48,939 nucleotides of DNA from JAAZMA01 sp036720245 (GCA_036720245.1 DAIMNI010000011.1:1-48939); one strand, 5' to 3'; positions 31,224-39,988 are shown, counted from the stretch's first letter. Numbers and translations are program-made. The notes: a model not told the origin generated them from the sequence alone.

Positions 31224-33131
31224 ATGATAGTTCTTTCATGTAGCAATATTTCCAAATCCTATGGAGTTAATTCCGTATTAGAAGATATAAGTTTTACTAT
31301 AGAAAATGGAGATAAAATTGGCTTAATAGGTCTTAATGGATCTGGGAAAACCACTCTTTTTAATATATTATCAGGGGAAGATTTAAAGGATAATGGGGAC
31401 ATATATGTTCAAAAAGATTTAAAAATTGGGTATTTAAAACAACATACTAATATTGAAAGTAATCTTACAGTGTTTGAAGAATGTCTAGAAGTATTTAAAT
31501 CATTAATTGAAATGGAAAAAGATATAAGGAAACTGGAGGAGAAGATAAGCCAGATTGGCGAAAATAGAAATTCAGAAAAATTGGATTCCCTTTTAAATGA
31601 ATATTCTATTTTATTAGATGAATTTAACGAAAAAAATGGATATGGATATAAATCTGAAATTAAAGGAATATTAAAAGGATTAGGTTTTTCTGAAGAAGAA
31701 ATGGATAGAAACTCTAATGTATTAAGTGGTGGACAAAAAGCAAGGCTTTCCTTGGCTAAACTTTTATTAAATAAACCAGATATTTTATTATTAGATGAAC
31801 CTACTAATCATTTAGATATAAGTGCAATCACCTGGCTGGAAGGTTTTTTAAAAGAATATAATAAAGCAGTTTTAGTAATATCCCATGATAGATATTTTTT
31901 AAATAATGTAGTATCTAAAATATTTCATTTAGAAAATAAAAATATAAAAATTTATAATGCTAATTATTCTAAATATATGGAACAGAGAAAGAAAGATTTA
32001 GAAGTATTAAAAAATCAATATGAAAATCAGCAAAAAGAAGTAAAAAGGCAGGAAGAAATTATTCAAAGATTTTCTAATTATGGTGGTAGTAGATATATTA
32101 AACAGGCACAGGCAAGGCAAAAGTTATTAGATAAAATGAAATTAATAGATAAGCCTATAGATGATAAAAAGGTAAAGATAAATTTTGAACCTAGGATAAA
32201 ATCTGGTAGAGATGTGCTACGAGTTGAAAACCTTGAAAAATCCTTTGGGGATTATAAGCTCTTTGAAAATATTAATTTTAATATATATAGAGGAGAAAAA
32301 GTAGGATTAATTGGTCCAAACGGTATTGGGAAGACCACTGTTTTTAGGACCATATTAAATGAAATTCCCTATGATAATGGAAATATTAATATTGGCCATC
32401 ATGTTCATATTGGATATTTTGATCAGGAACAAAGCAATTTAAACTTAAATAATACTATTATGGATGAAATTTGGGATGATAATCCTAAATTAAATCATTA
32501 TGAAATTAGAAGTATTTTAAGTCGCTTTTTATTTATTGGAGATGATATTTTCAAAGAAATAAATGAATTAAGTGGGGGTGAAAGAGGAAGACTTCAATTA
32601 TTAAAAACGATGCTTTCAGATGCAAATTTCCTATTAATGGACGAGCCTACTAATCATTTAGATATAGATTCTAAAGAGGTTTTAGAAGATGCCTTAATGG
32701 ATTATGAAGGCACAATATTTACTATATCCCATGATAGATATTTTTTAAATACTGTATGTGATAAAATTTTAGAAATGACAGAAGAAGGTATAGAAGAATA
32801 TTTAGGTAATTATGATTATTATTTAGAAAAGAAAAAGGAAATTGTAGTTGAAGATGAAGAAGAATTTAAAACTAAAACCCAAATAAAATTAGAAAGAAAA
32901 AAGGAAAAAGAAAAACAAGAGATTGAAAAGAAAAAGAAAAAAGAAATAGAAGAATTAGAAAAATTAATAGAAGAAAAAGAAAACCTCATAGATAATTTAG
33001 ATAACCTTTTATGTAGTCCAGAAATATATGAAGAACCAGAAAAAGCCTTAGAATTATCCCAAGAAAGGGAAGATTTACAAATCCAATTGGATAAGTTCTA
33101 TAATCAGTGGATATTTTTAACAGAAAAATAG
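31224..33131 (+). CDS. ABC-F family ATPase
   Basis: A 635-aa soluble protein with two ABC cassettes and no membrane spans. Cassette 1: GLNGSGKTT, LSGGQKARLSLAKLL, ILLLDEPTNHLD. Cassette 2: GPNGIGKTTVF, LSGGERGRLQLLKTML, FLLMDEPTNHLD. The P-site tRNA interaction linker lies around residues 245-315. The C-terminus (about 550-635) is a charged coiled coil (KKKKKEIEELEKLIEEKENL). ABC-F proteins act on ribosomes, helping stalled translation or giving antibiotic protection. The linker is of ordinary length, so a housekeeping YdiF/Uup-like role is likelier than a resistance type; this is inference. Confidence 0.93.
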   Translation: MIVLSCSNISKSYGVNSVLEDISFTIENGDKIGLIGLNGSGKTTLFNILSGEDLKDNGDIYVQKDLKIGYLKQHTNIESNLTVFEECLEVFKSLIEMEKDIRKLEEKISQIGENRNSEKLDSLLNEYSILLDEFNEKNGYGYKSEIKGILKGLGFSEEEMDRNSNVLSGGQKARLSLAKLLLNKPDILLLDEPTNHLDISAITWLEGFLKEYNKAVLVISHDRYFLNNVVSKIFHLENKNIKIYNANYSKYMEQRKKDLEVLKNQYENQQKEVKRQEEIIQRFSNYGGSRYIKQAQARQKLLDKMKLIDKPIDDKKVKINFEPRIKSGRDVLRVENLEKSFGDYKLFENINFNIYRGEKVGLIGPNGIGKTTVFRTILNEIPYDNGNINIGHHVHIGYFDQEQSNLNLNNTIMDEIWDDNPKLNHYEIRSILSRFLFIGDDIFKEINELSGGERGRLQLLKTMLSDANFLLMDEPTNHLDIDSKEVLEDALMDYEGTIFTISHDRYFLNTVCDKILEMTEEGIEEYLGNYDYYLEKKKEIVVEDEEEFKTKTQIKLERKKEKEKQEIEKKKKKEIEELEKLIEEKENLIDNLDNLLCSPEIYEEPEKALELSQEREDLQIQLDKFYNQWIFLTEK

Positions 33132-33141
33132 TTTCCCCACA

Positions 33142-33292
33142 TTATCCACAAATTATGCACAAAATCCACAGACTTGTCCACAGAAACTTGTACATTTTAG
33201 AGGCTTTTTAGCCACTCCTCCACATTATCCACAGGATAGCCAATGTAACTTTTTATTGGATTGTGGAAATAATGTGGAGAAATTGTGGATTA
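33142..33292. promoter_or_regulatory. Cluster of about eight DnaA-box-like sites
   Basis: Two perfect TTATCCACA boxes (33142-33150, 33225-33233) and near matches TTATGCACA (33153), AAATCCACA (33162) and TTGTCCACA (33174) point one way. TGTGGAAAT (33262), TGTGGAGAA (33273) and TGTGGATTA (33284) point the other way. All lie in the 164-bp space between convergent genes, next to an AT-only stretch (TTATTATTATT). Random sequence would not give this density. No dnaA, dnaN or rnpA is nearby, so a titration or reactivation site like datA/DARS is as possible as an origin. Confidence 0.75.
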
Positions 33293-33295
33293 TTA

Positions 33296-34303
33296 TTATT
33301 TTAACTCTAAATTCGGCTCTACATTTAAATGATAGTCTGAAACTTTACCGTCTATATAATTAAAATATGCGGCTGAACCTATCATGGCTGCATTGTCAGT
33401 ACATAGAATTCTAGAGGGATAAAATATTTCAATATTTTCTTCATGCCCTCTATTTTTAATTAAATTTCTAAGTCCTTCATTGGAAGCTACTCCACCAGCT
33501 AATACGATTTTATCTGAGTTTCTTTCTTTTGCTAATTTTATGGCTTTTTCTACTAATACTTCTATAACCGCCTGTTGAAAACTAGCAGCCACATCTTCTA
33601 CTACTATATCTTCACCTTTTTGTTTCATTTGATTTAAATAATTAAGTACTGCAGTTTTTAGTCCACTAAAGCTAAAATCATAAGAATCCTTTTCTAAATA
33701 TACCCTAGGAAAATCTATGGCAGATTTGTCCCCAATTTTGGCTAATTTATCTATTACAGGTCCTCCTGGGTATGGTAGTCCTAATGCTCTTGCTATTTTA
33801 TCAAAAGCCTCCCCTGCTGCATCATCTCTAGTTCTACCTATTAATTCGTAATCTGTATAGGAATTGGCTTGAACTAAATAAGTGTGGCCTCCTGATACTA
33901 CTAAACAAGTAAATGGGGGTTCTAAACTTTTATGTTCTATATAATTAGCACAAATATGCCCTTGTATATGATTTACTCCCACCAAGGGTTTGTCTAACCC
34001 ATAGGCTATGGCCTTGGCAGAAGATAGGCCTACTAGTAATGCCCCCACTAAACCTGGACCTTGTGTTACACCTATTAAGTCTATATCTTGAAAACTTATA
34101 TTTGCCTCATCTAGGGCCTGCTGAATTATTAAATTTATAGTTTCAATATGTTTTCTAGACGCTACCTCTGGTACTACTCCTCCAAATTTTCTATGAATCT
34201 CTATTTGAGAGGATATTATATTAGACAAAACCTCTCTGCCTCCTTTTAAAACTGCAACAGAGGTTTCATCACAGGAAGTTTCTATTGATAAAGTTAAAGT
34301 CAT
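33296..34303 (-). CDS. tsaD: tRNA N6-threonylcarbamoyladenosine transferase TsaD
   Basis: A 335-aa protein of normal length. It starts LTLSIETSCDETSVAVLKGG, has metal-binding His in VNHIQGHICANYIEH, the nucleotide motif FTCLVVSGGHTYLV, the segment GEAFDKIARALGLPYPGGP, and LCTDNAAMIGSAAYF at the end. It transfers the threonylcarbamoyl group to A37 of ANN-decoding tRNAs with TsaB and TsaE. It is the last gene of tsaE-tsaB-rimI-tsaD. Confidence 0.98.
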   Translation of the reverse strand: MTLTLSIETSCDETSVAVLKGGREVLSNIISSQIEIHRKFGGVVPEVASRKHIETINLIIQQALDEANISFQDIDLIGVTQGPGLVGALLVGLSSAKAIAYGLDKPLVGVNHIQGHICANYIEHKSLEPPFTCLVVSGGHTYLVQANSYTDYELIGRTRDDAAGEAFDKIARALGLPYPGGPVIDKLAKIGDKSAIDFPRVYLEKDSYDFSFSGLKTAVLNYLNQMKQKGEDIVVEDVAASFQQAVIEVLVEKAIKLAKERNSDKIVLAGGVASNEGLRNLIKNRGHEENIEIFYPSRILCTDNAAMIGSAAYFNYIDGKVSDYHLNVEPNLELK

Positions 34304-34315
34304 TTAATCACCTCA

Positions 34316-34762
34316 TTAAAATGGGATGCTTTTCCACATTATGATTGCATCCTCATTATCTCCATAATAATTTTTTCGAACCCCATATTCAGAAAAACCG
34401 TGCTTTTTATATAGGGATTTTGCCACTTCATTGGAACGTCTAACTTCCAATGTCATAGCTCTAATATTTCTATCTATACATAATTGTATTAGACCTTCTA
34501 ATAATTTGTTTCCTACACCTAGTCCCCTATATTCCTTTTCTACACCTATATTAGTAACATGGCCCTCATCTATTATAAGCCATATACCTCCATATCCTAC
34601 TACATAATTATCTATTTCTGCTACAATATATTTGGCTAATAAATTCTTAGTAATTTCCAATTCAAAAGATTCCCTAGACCAAGGAGTAGAAAAAGTACTC
34701 TTCTCTATTTCCATTATTCTATCTAAATCAGTTTTTCCCATCTCCCGAATTATAATATCCAT
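34316..34762 (-). CDS. rimI: Ribosomal protein S18-alanine N-acetyltransferase (GNAT)
   Basis: A 148-aa GNAT protein. It has IMEIEKSTFSTPWSRESFEL near the N-terminus, the acetyl-CoA loop VEKEYRGLGVGNKLLEGLIQ, and VRRSNEVAKSLYKKHGFSEY. It is identified as RimI by close match and by its standard place between tsaB and tsaD. The ribosomal target is inferred from the family. Confidence 0.92.
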   Translation of the reverse strand: MDIIIREMGKTDLDRIMEIEKSTFSTPWSRESFELEITKNLLAKYIVAEIDNYVVGYGGIWLIIDEGHVTNIGVEKEYRGLGVGNKLLEGLIQLCIDRNIRAMTLEVRRSNEVAKSLYKKHGFSEYGVRKNYYGDNEDAIIMWKSIPF

Positions 34763-34764
34763 AT

Positions 34765-35460
34765 TTAGCCTTCTCTCTTTCTCAATTCTCTTTGGGCTTG
34801 AGATTCCCTTAGATAATTTGGTGCTAAGGTATAATAATCATCCATTATACCTTCATTGTATTTTATTATGGCCAACTCTCCAACACTTGAAGCCTTGCAT
34901 TCATTTAAGCCTATAGGGGATAATCTTACTTTTTTCCCTAGAGTATTTATAATCTTATCTTTATAAAGATGTACTCCATTGCCATTAATTATTATATTTT
35001 CATATACTTTAAGAGTATCTAATAAATCTTCTATTTCCATAGTAGTAGGCTCCATTATATTTATAAGTTTTTCATCTTCCCACTTATATATGCCAGTATA
35101 GACTCTATTTCGCCTAGCATCTATCATAGGTACTATTATACCATTATAGGGTAAATTATAGGCTAGGGCTTCTAAGGTAGATACTCCAACTATGGGTTTG
35201 TCAAATACATGGGCAAAAGATTTTATTGTGGCAGCCCCTATTCTAAGTCCAGTAAAGGAACCTGGTCCTATGGAGACCCCATATAAATCTATATCTTGTG
35301 GTTTTAATTTTAAATTATCTAGAATCTCTTTAATCATGGGAATCAAATTTTCAGAATGGCTCATATCTTGATTTAATGAAAATTCCCCCAATAAATAATC
35401 CTCATCTAATACAGCACAAGTGGCCATCATAGTAGAGGTATCTATAGCTAATGTTCTCAA
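34765..35460 (-). CDS. tsaB: tRNA threonylcarbamoyladenosine biosynthesis protein TsaB
   Basis: A 231-aa protein. It starts MRTLAIDTSTMMATCAVLDE and has DLYGVSIGPGSFTGLRIGAA and VPMIDARRNRVYTGIY, typical of TsaB. It is an inactive TsaD-like partner that holds the t6A complex together. It overlaps tsaE by 4 bp and precedes rimI by 2 bp. Confidence 0.95.
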   Translation of the reverse strand: MRTLAIDTSTMMATCAVLDEDYLLGEFSLNQDMSHSENLIPMIKEILDNLKLKPQDIDLYGVSIGPGSFTGLRIGAATIKSFAHVFDKPIVGVSTLEALAYNLPYNGIIVPMIDARRNRVYTGIYKWEDEKLINIMEPTTMEIEDLLDTLKVYENIIINGNGVHLYKDKIINTLGKKVRLSPIGLNECKASSVGELAIIKYNEGIMDDYYTLAPNYLRESQAQRELRKREG

Positions 35461-35918
35461 TCTATATTCAACTCCTCAATTAATTCTTTAAATCTATCTC
35501 CCTTTCCATTTAAAATTAATATTCTATTATCTAATTCTTTTCCTTTTTCTATGCTTATATTAATTGTGCCTTCAGGTAAGATATCCTCTATTTTATCTCC
35601 CCATTCAATAATACATACCCCATCTGAATAAAAATATTCCTCAAAGCCTAAATCATCTAAATCTGTAATACCTTCTAATCTATATACGTCAAAATGATAT
35701 AAATTAAGTTTCCCCTTGTATTCATTTATTAATGTAAATGTAGGGCTAGTAATATAGTCCTCTACCCCTAGACCAATGCCTATAGATTTAGTTAAAGTAG
35801 TCTTCCCTGCTCCTAAATCTCCTATTAGACATATAATATCCCCAGGCTTTAATAAACTACCTAATTTTTCTCCAAATTCTTTTGTATCTTTTAAACCATT
35901 TAGTATTATTTTTGCCAT
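35457..35918 (-). CDS. tsaE: tRNA threonylcarbamoyladenosine biosynthesis ATPase TsaE
   Basis: A 153-aa protein from the ATG at 35918 (GAAAGG upstream; an earlier in-frame start at 35981 would overlap the promoter). Walker A is GDLGAGKTTLTKSIGIGLGV, followed by the TsaE motif SPTFTLINEYKG and HFDVYRL, then EWGDKIEDILPEG. It is the first gene of the t6A operon. Confidence 0.96.
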   Translation of the reverse strand: MAKIILNGLKDTKEFGEKLGSLLKPGDIICLIGDLGAGKTTLTKSIGIGLGVEDYITSPTFTLINEYKGKLNLYHFDVYRLEGITDLDDLGFEEYFYSDGVCIIEWGDKIEDILPEGTINISIEKGKELDNRILILNGKGDRFKELIEELNID

Positions 35919-35952
35919 TATATCAGCCTTTCTATTCAATAAACTATGTATT

Positions 35953-35981
35953 ATTATAGCATTAGGCATTGGAATTAACAA
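35953..35981 (-). promoter_or_regulatory. Sigma-A promoter of the tsaE-tsaB-rimI-tsaD operon
   Basis: TTGTTA (35976-35981), 17 bp, TGCTATAAT with the -10 at 35953-35958, on the minus strand, about 35 bp upstream of the tsaE start. Confidence 0.75.
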
Positions 35982-36017
35982 TAGATTGGGAAATATAGTG
36001 AAACAAAGTCATGGGGA

Positions 36018-36065
36018 AAATAGTAATGGCATTAGGTACCGTATTTCCTAATGCCATTACTATTT
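36018..36065. terminator. Perfect 19-bp stem hairpin downstream of the dodecin gene
   Basis: AAATAGTAATGGCATTAGG and CCTAATGCCATTACTATTT pair perfectly around a 10-nt loop. On the minus strand it is followed by TCCCC, so the T run is only that of the stem end. It most likely ends dodecin transcription; the length is unusual for a plain terminator. Confidence 0.6.
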
Positions 36066-36098
36066 GGATAAGGGATTGTTCCTTGTATTAGTTTTTTG

Positions 36099-36299
36099 TT
36101 ATCTAACAATAAAAGAAACCTTAACATTTAGTCTATAATTTACTATTTTATCGTTTTCAACAATAGCCTGCATATTATCTATATAAACGCTTTGAATATT
36201 GTCTATTGTCTTTGCAGCTTCCGAAACTGCCTCCTGTGCTGCAGCTTCCCAACCATTTGCTGATTCTGAAAGAAGTTCTATAACTTTAACAACTGCCAT
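36099..36299 (-). CDS. Dodecin-family flavin-binding protein
   Basis: A 66-aa protein from the ATG at 36299 (GGAGG 6 nt upstream). AVVKVIELLSESANGWEAAA then QEAVSEAAKTIDNIQSVYID is the dodecin pattern, including the Trp that stacks on the flavin. Dodecins form hollow dodecamers that store or buffer riboflavin or FMN. Single-gene transcript. Confidence 0.9.
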   Translation of the reverse strand: MAVVKVIELLSESANGWEAAAQEAVSEAAKTIDNIQSVYIDNMQAIVENDKIVNYRLNVKVSFIVR

Positions 36300-36362
36300 A
36301 TACATCCTCCAATCCAATTTTTATATTCTCTAATACATATATTGTATCCAAATTATACTTAT

Positions 36363-36557
36363 TTATTTCTTCCTTTTAAAAATAGCTATTATTTCTCTTG
36401 TTGCCCCATATCCAGCATTTGTTGAAATACAGGATACCAATTCCCAGCCTTCTTCTCCAAATTCATTGAGTTTAGAATCAAAATCTTCAGTATCTAATAT
36501 GCCACCTGAAAAACCTTTTGTTTCAACTTTAAAGCTAGTATATTCCCATTTTCCCAT
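36363..36557 (-). CDS. DUF4177-like small protein
   Basis: A 64-aa protein: MGKWEYTSFKVETKGFSGGI, then FDSKLNEFGEEGWELVSCIS and a basic end. The pattern KLNEFGEEGWELV is the DUF4177 core. Function unknown. The AGGGAGGGG region precedes the start. Confidence 0.7.
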   Translation of the reverse strand: MGKWEYTSFKVETKGFSGGILDTEDFDSKLNEFGEEGWELVSCISTNAGYGATREIIAIFKRKK

Positions 36558-36658
36558 ACGAACCCCTCCCTAAGATAATATTGTTATTATCTATAATTAT
36601 TGAATATAAAATAAATTATGCGATGCTAAAGTTTAAGGTTCCATGCTAATATACGAAT

Positions 36659-36717
36659 CCATTATATCAGAATCCTCACTTAATAAATATATTTATTTTT
36701 TAAAGTTTTCAATAAAA
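36659..36717 (+). repeat. 59-bp direct repeat, copy A
   Basis: It begins CCATTATATCAGAATCCTCA and ends TTTTCAATAAAA, differing from 41443-41501 at only a few positions. It lies in the 247-bp gap between the DUF4177 and RelE-like genes, which otherwise shows no feature. Confidence 0.8.
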
Positions 36718-36804
36718 TTAGCTTTGATAAGTTTTAATTTGATTTATTGTTATTTAAATGAACGATAAATTTTGCCATAAAAACAAGGTAGAAATTATCC
36801 TACC

Positions 36805-37053
36805 TTAGTCTTTGTAAATATCACCTCTTGTATCTATTTTAATAATTTTTATAGTTTGTTCATTCTCATACATATATACAATTCTATATTTCCCAACTCT
36901 TAGTCTAAATAGTGGAGGTACCTTATTCCCTATAAGTTTTTTTATATCACCTAATGGTATCTTCTCAATAGCATTTTTAATTCTTATTGAAGTCTTGTAA
37001 TCATAGGCCTCTAGAGATTTTCTTGCCTGTTTGGAATAATTAACCTTATTCAT
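36805..37053 (-). CDS. RelE/ParE-type mRNA interferase toxin
   Basis: An 82-aa protein from the ATG at 37053, which overlaps the antitoxin stop (ATGAATAA). KVNYSKQARKSLEAYDYKTS, RIKNAIEKIPLGDIKKLIGN, then LFRLRVGKYRIVYMYENEQT and IKIIKIDTRGDIYKD match the RelE/ParE fold. Ribosome-dependent mRNA cleavage is the family activity for the RelE branch. The toxin-second order and overlap support a TA operon. Confidence 0.88.
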   Translation of the reverse strand: MNKVNYSKQARKSLEAYDYKTSIRIKNAIEKIPLGDIKKLIGNKVPPLFRLRVGKYRIVYMYENEQTIKIIKIDTRGDIYKD

Positions 37054-37267
37054 CTTTTTTGCCCTCAATAATTTTTTCTATTTCTTCCGAGCTATACCAT
37101 TCATCTTCCTCTAATATATTTAATATATCCTCTTCATCTTTAGTCTCAAGTATTAGTGTTGGTTCTTCTTCTTCTTTTATAAATTTTATAAAGCTAATAA
37201 CTTTGCCCAGTTTTTCTTCTGGTAGATCTTCAACTAACTCTAGTATCAACTTTTTTGAGGTAGCCAT
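37046..37267 (-). CDS. Antitoxin of the RelE-like pair (DUF2281-type)
   Basis: A 73-aa protein from the ATG at 37267, behind AGGAGTGG. ATSKKLILELVEDLPEEKLG then KVISFIKFIKEEEE is the dimerisation pattern of DUF2281/RelB-like antitoxins; the acidic tail (EEDEWYSSEEIEKIIEGKKD) would wrap the toxin. It is first in the operon. Confidence 0.8.
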   Translation of the reverse strand: MATSKKLILELVEDLPEEKLGKVISFIKFIKEEEEPTLILETKDEEDILNILEEDEWYSSEEIEKIIEGKKDE

Positions 37268-37453
37268 TCTAACCACTCCTATTAATATCATATTAAATTC
37301 CCAAGTTAAAGTTTTTCCTACAATGAACTAGTGTTAATATACTAATGTCCTTATTATCTTCCTAATATATCATCCTATAAAAATAGATAATTAATTCCCT
37401 CATATTAGGGATCCTTTAATTCTGGAACAATTTTCCTATATTTGGGTACTTTT

Positions 37454-37630
37454 TCAAATAATTAGATTTATTTGTAATTCATCGGCAGTTGCAAAATTAT
37501 CTTTTTTTATATCCATTTGCCCCTTTTTAGTCTTGTCTAGAACATGCAATTTATACATAAATTCCTCCATATCGATTTTATCTGGCAAATTAGATACTAA
37601 ATTTATAAGGTCCTGTTTTAAAATTTGCAT
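37454..37630 (-). CDS. 58-aa orphan antitoxin-like protein
   Basis: MQILKQDLINLVSNLPDKID then MEEFMYKLHVLDKTKKGQMD and an acidic/polar end. The LVSNLPDKIDMEEFMYKL pattern is that of small antitoxins that accompany RelE/ParE toxins in Firmicutes. TTGGAGG is 7-8 nt before the ATG. No partner toxin lies downstream: 37292-37453 is empty, so the toxin gene seems lost, or the protein acts on another toxin such as the one 400 bp away. Confidence 0.7.
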   Translation of the reverse strand: MQILKQDLINLVSNLPDKIDMEEFMYKLHVLDKTKKGQMDIKKDNFATADELQINLII

Positions 37631-37852
37631 AACTATACCTCCAATTACTTTACTACATTAATTATATAATAATATCCTAAAAAAATCTTCTTTTAACAGA
37701 ATATTATTTTTATTTTTTGAAATCCTTCAATAAAACAACCCACTTATTCTTCTATAACTTTTTCAAAAATAATTTGCTGCACAAAATAATACTGATAAAT
37801 CATATAATATAAAATAATGTGCATTAAACATAGAGTTAAATATTTAAAGTTA

Positions 37853-38383
37853 TTACTCCTTATCAGCACCTAATACAAGTGTCCCAAATGCAAAAGAAGA
37901 TTTATCTATTTTACTCCTGATTAATAAGCAATGTATAGATTTTCCTTCAACCCGATAATCATTATATATTTCTAAATCCTCATCTTTTTCAAATACAACT
38001 TCTGCATTTCCGTTATCAACTAAAGTTATCGCAAATGGTTCTACACTATAATCTGAAACAATATTTCCTCTTTCATCTACTATGTAATCATAAACTTCAA
38101 ACTCAGTAGTTTCAAAATTCAGGGCTTCAATTTCAATTTTGTCTCCAAAATCAATCATTGGCAAATCAATAAATCTTTTACCAACCATAACATCTTTTAT
38201 CCCTTCTTCAATATCTTCTTTCTCTCTATTATTTCTATCCAAATAATGAATCACCTTTAATTCATTAGAATCATATAAAACTTTGATTGCTGGCTCTTGA
38301 ATCATCTTATTTTGGCAAGATGCTAAAACTAATAATATTAATAATAAACTGATCATAATAAATATAATTTTAAACTTTTTCAC
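37853..38383 (-). CDS. Lipoprotein of unknown function
   Basis: A 176-aa protein with a lipoprotein signal: KKFKIIFIMISLLLILLVLA followed by the lipobox LASC (Cys at about residue 23). The mature part is acidic, with KVLYDSNELKVIHYLDRNN and FDFG/DKIEIEALNFETTEFE segments that suggest a beta-sandwich, but I do not recognise a family. Exported and anchored on the outer face of the membrane. Confidence 0.75.
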   Translation of the reverse strand: MKKFKIIFIMISLLLILLVLASCQNKMIQEPAIKVLYDSNELKVIHYLDRNNREKEDIEEGIKDVMVGKRFIDLPMIDFGDKIEIEALNFETTEFEVYDYIVDERGNIVSDYSVEPFAITLVDNGNAEVVFEKDEDLEIYNDYRVEGKSIHCLLIRSKIDKSSFAFGTLVLGADKE

Positions 38384-38569
38384 TGTGTTTCATCTCCTCA
38401 AATATAAATTCTTTTGCTTCACATAAATCTAAGAATACGATGGGGACATTCCTCAGAAAGCTCGACCATCTTGCAAGAGGTGTGCCCCCTTACCTTTGCA
38501 CCATTTTCGATTATGCAACTAAAACTTTCTTTTACTAATTTCCTGTTTTATTTTAATTAGTATGTCATA

Positions 38570-39403
38570 TTAAAAAAGGCGAAAATCTTCATTTATAAAG
38601 TCTATTACACATCCATGATTTTGTATAATATCTACAGCTAATAACCCCATTGCCTTATGAGTGTTTGGAAAAATGTCCCTTTTCAAGGCAGAAATATTCA
38701 TTAATTCTATACTTTTATCGCTAATGATAAGTTTAATATTGCCCATAGTGTAGACATCTTCCTTTATTATTCCACCAACACCAGCTATATCATCTTTATT
38801 CTCATGTTTAGTTTCTAGAAAAGGAATAAATTCCTTACTAAACATACTTTCAGTGTTTCCGCTATCGAATCCAAAATACATACAATTATTATCATATTGG
38901 GCATTAATGATTGGCATATTGTCCCAATATAATAGCCCCTTATTTTCATACCATTGCGGTTTCTCTATAATAAATTTTCTAGTATGAGGGTTAATTGTCC
39001 ACTTGAAATTGCTGATAATATCCCATCCCAAAAAGCCATTTACCTTTAAGCTATTTCCCTCTTTATCAAAACCAAAATCCAATTGATTATCTGGTACAAC
39101 AATTACAATTAAATTCTTAATAGTATTATCTCCAATTTCAAATTCGGGGATCATATACTTAGAGACAGTTTCTATTTTCCCAGTATTTCCTCCTACAGTT
39201 ATTTTATCTTTTAAAGGAATTGCCCCTATACTATCTGCTACAGATTCACTAATTGCAGTAATAGATGCACCTGTATCAAATACAAGTGGTATGAATTTGC
39301 CATCCACTGTAATATTAATTAAAAATAAATTCATGAACCGTTGTTTAGACATATTAATTATATTTTCATTTTCTGAATATAATATTTTCATCTCTTTTGC
39401 CAT
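38570..39403 (-). CDS. Retropepsin-like aspartic protease with two lobes
   Basis: A 277-aa protein from the ATG at 39403 (AGGAGG before it; the longer frame from 39469 is rejected). The first catalytic motif is FIPLVFDTGASITAISESVA, the second is CMYFGFDSGNTESMFSKEFI near residue 180. Each is followed by a flap-like GVGGI/GGNTG segment and a later hydrophobic-Gly (GFLGWDII, MGLLAVDII), so the chain holds two retropepsin-type lobes, as in pepsins. No signal peptide, so cytoplasmic. Substrate unknown. Confidence 0.8.
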   Translation of the reverse strand: MAKEMKILYSENENIINMSKQRFMNLFLINITVDGKFIPLVFDTGASITAISESVADSIGAIPLKDKITVGGNTGKIETVSKYMIPEFEIGDNTIKNLIVIVVPDNQLDFGFDKEGNSLKVNGFLGWDIISNFKWTINPHTRKFIIEKPQWYENKGLLYWDNMPIINAQYDNNCMYFGFDSGNTESMFSKEFIPFLETKHENKDDIAGVGGIIKEDVYTMGNIKLIISDKSIELMNISALKRDIFPNTHKAMGLLAVDIIQNHGCVIDFINEDFRLF

Positions 39404-39472
39404 ATTAATCCCTCCTTCCAACAATATGAAAACCTTTCTCATAATTTCAGCCTTAAGATTAAGCCTCAAATT

Positions 39473-39988
39473 TCACTCCAATCTCATCTTATAAATCGTA
39501 GAATTATGTTCAACATTAGTTATATCATTTTTAAAACTACCTGTACTAGCAGCCTTAAGTCCACACTTTTCCATCACACGGCAAGATGCTATATTTTCTG
39601 TAGCCACAGTGCAGTAGAAGTCTCGTACACCTATTGTATAAGCAAAGTTAATCATTGCCTTTGCCATTTCTGTCGCATATCCATTACCCCAAAATTCTTT
39701 TACAACATCATATCCAAAACCCCACGAACCTTCAGGCCCTTCAGTTCCTATGCAACAAGTTCCTATTGGCTCATTTGTTATCTTATCATACGCAATAAAA
39801 GGATATTCATCTTCCCAATCATCTATATCCCATATTATTTTACGAAGCTCATCACCATTTTTATATGGTGGATTGTTTAAGTATTTTCCTGTTTCAGGGT
39901 CACCCCAAAGTTTAGCGGCAAAATCGGTATCATCTATAGTCATGCTTCTAAGTATTAATCTATCTGTTTCTATATCATTTGTTTTCAT
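39473..39988 (-). CDS. GNAT acetyltransferase (RimJ/RimL type)
   Basis: A 171-aa protein from the ATG at 39988. IETDRLILRSMTIDDTDFAA is the N-terminal signature and GSWGFGYDVVKEFWGNGYAT the acetyl-CoA loop, with VATENIASCRVMEKCGLKAA near the end. The family acetylates protein N-termini, amino acids or antibiotics; the substrate is not evident. Confidence 0.88.
   Translation of the reverse strand: MKTNDIETDRLILRSMTIDDTDFAAKLWGDPETGKYLNNPPYKNGDELRKIIWDIDDWEDEYPFIAYDKITNEPIGTCCIGTEGPEGSWGFGYDVVKEFWGNGYATEMAKAMINFAYTIGVRDFYCTVATENIASCRVMEKCGLKAASTGSFKNDITNVEHNSTIYKMRLE

Noticed and set aside
33142..33292. Calling the DnaA-box cluster oriC
   Set aside because: No dnaA, dnaN or rnpA context in the window and no whole-genome skew available, so only a DnaA-site cluster is claimed.
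38430..38520. Less AT-rich patch containing GGGGACATTCC
   Set aside because: No open frame, stable hairpin or tRNA shape could be supported; perhaps a worn repeat.
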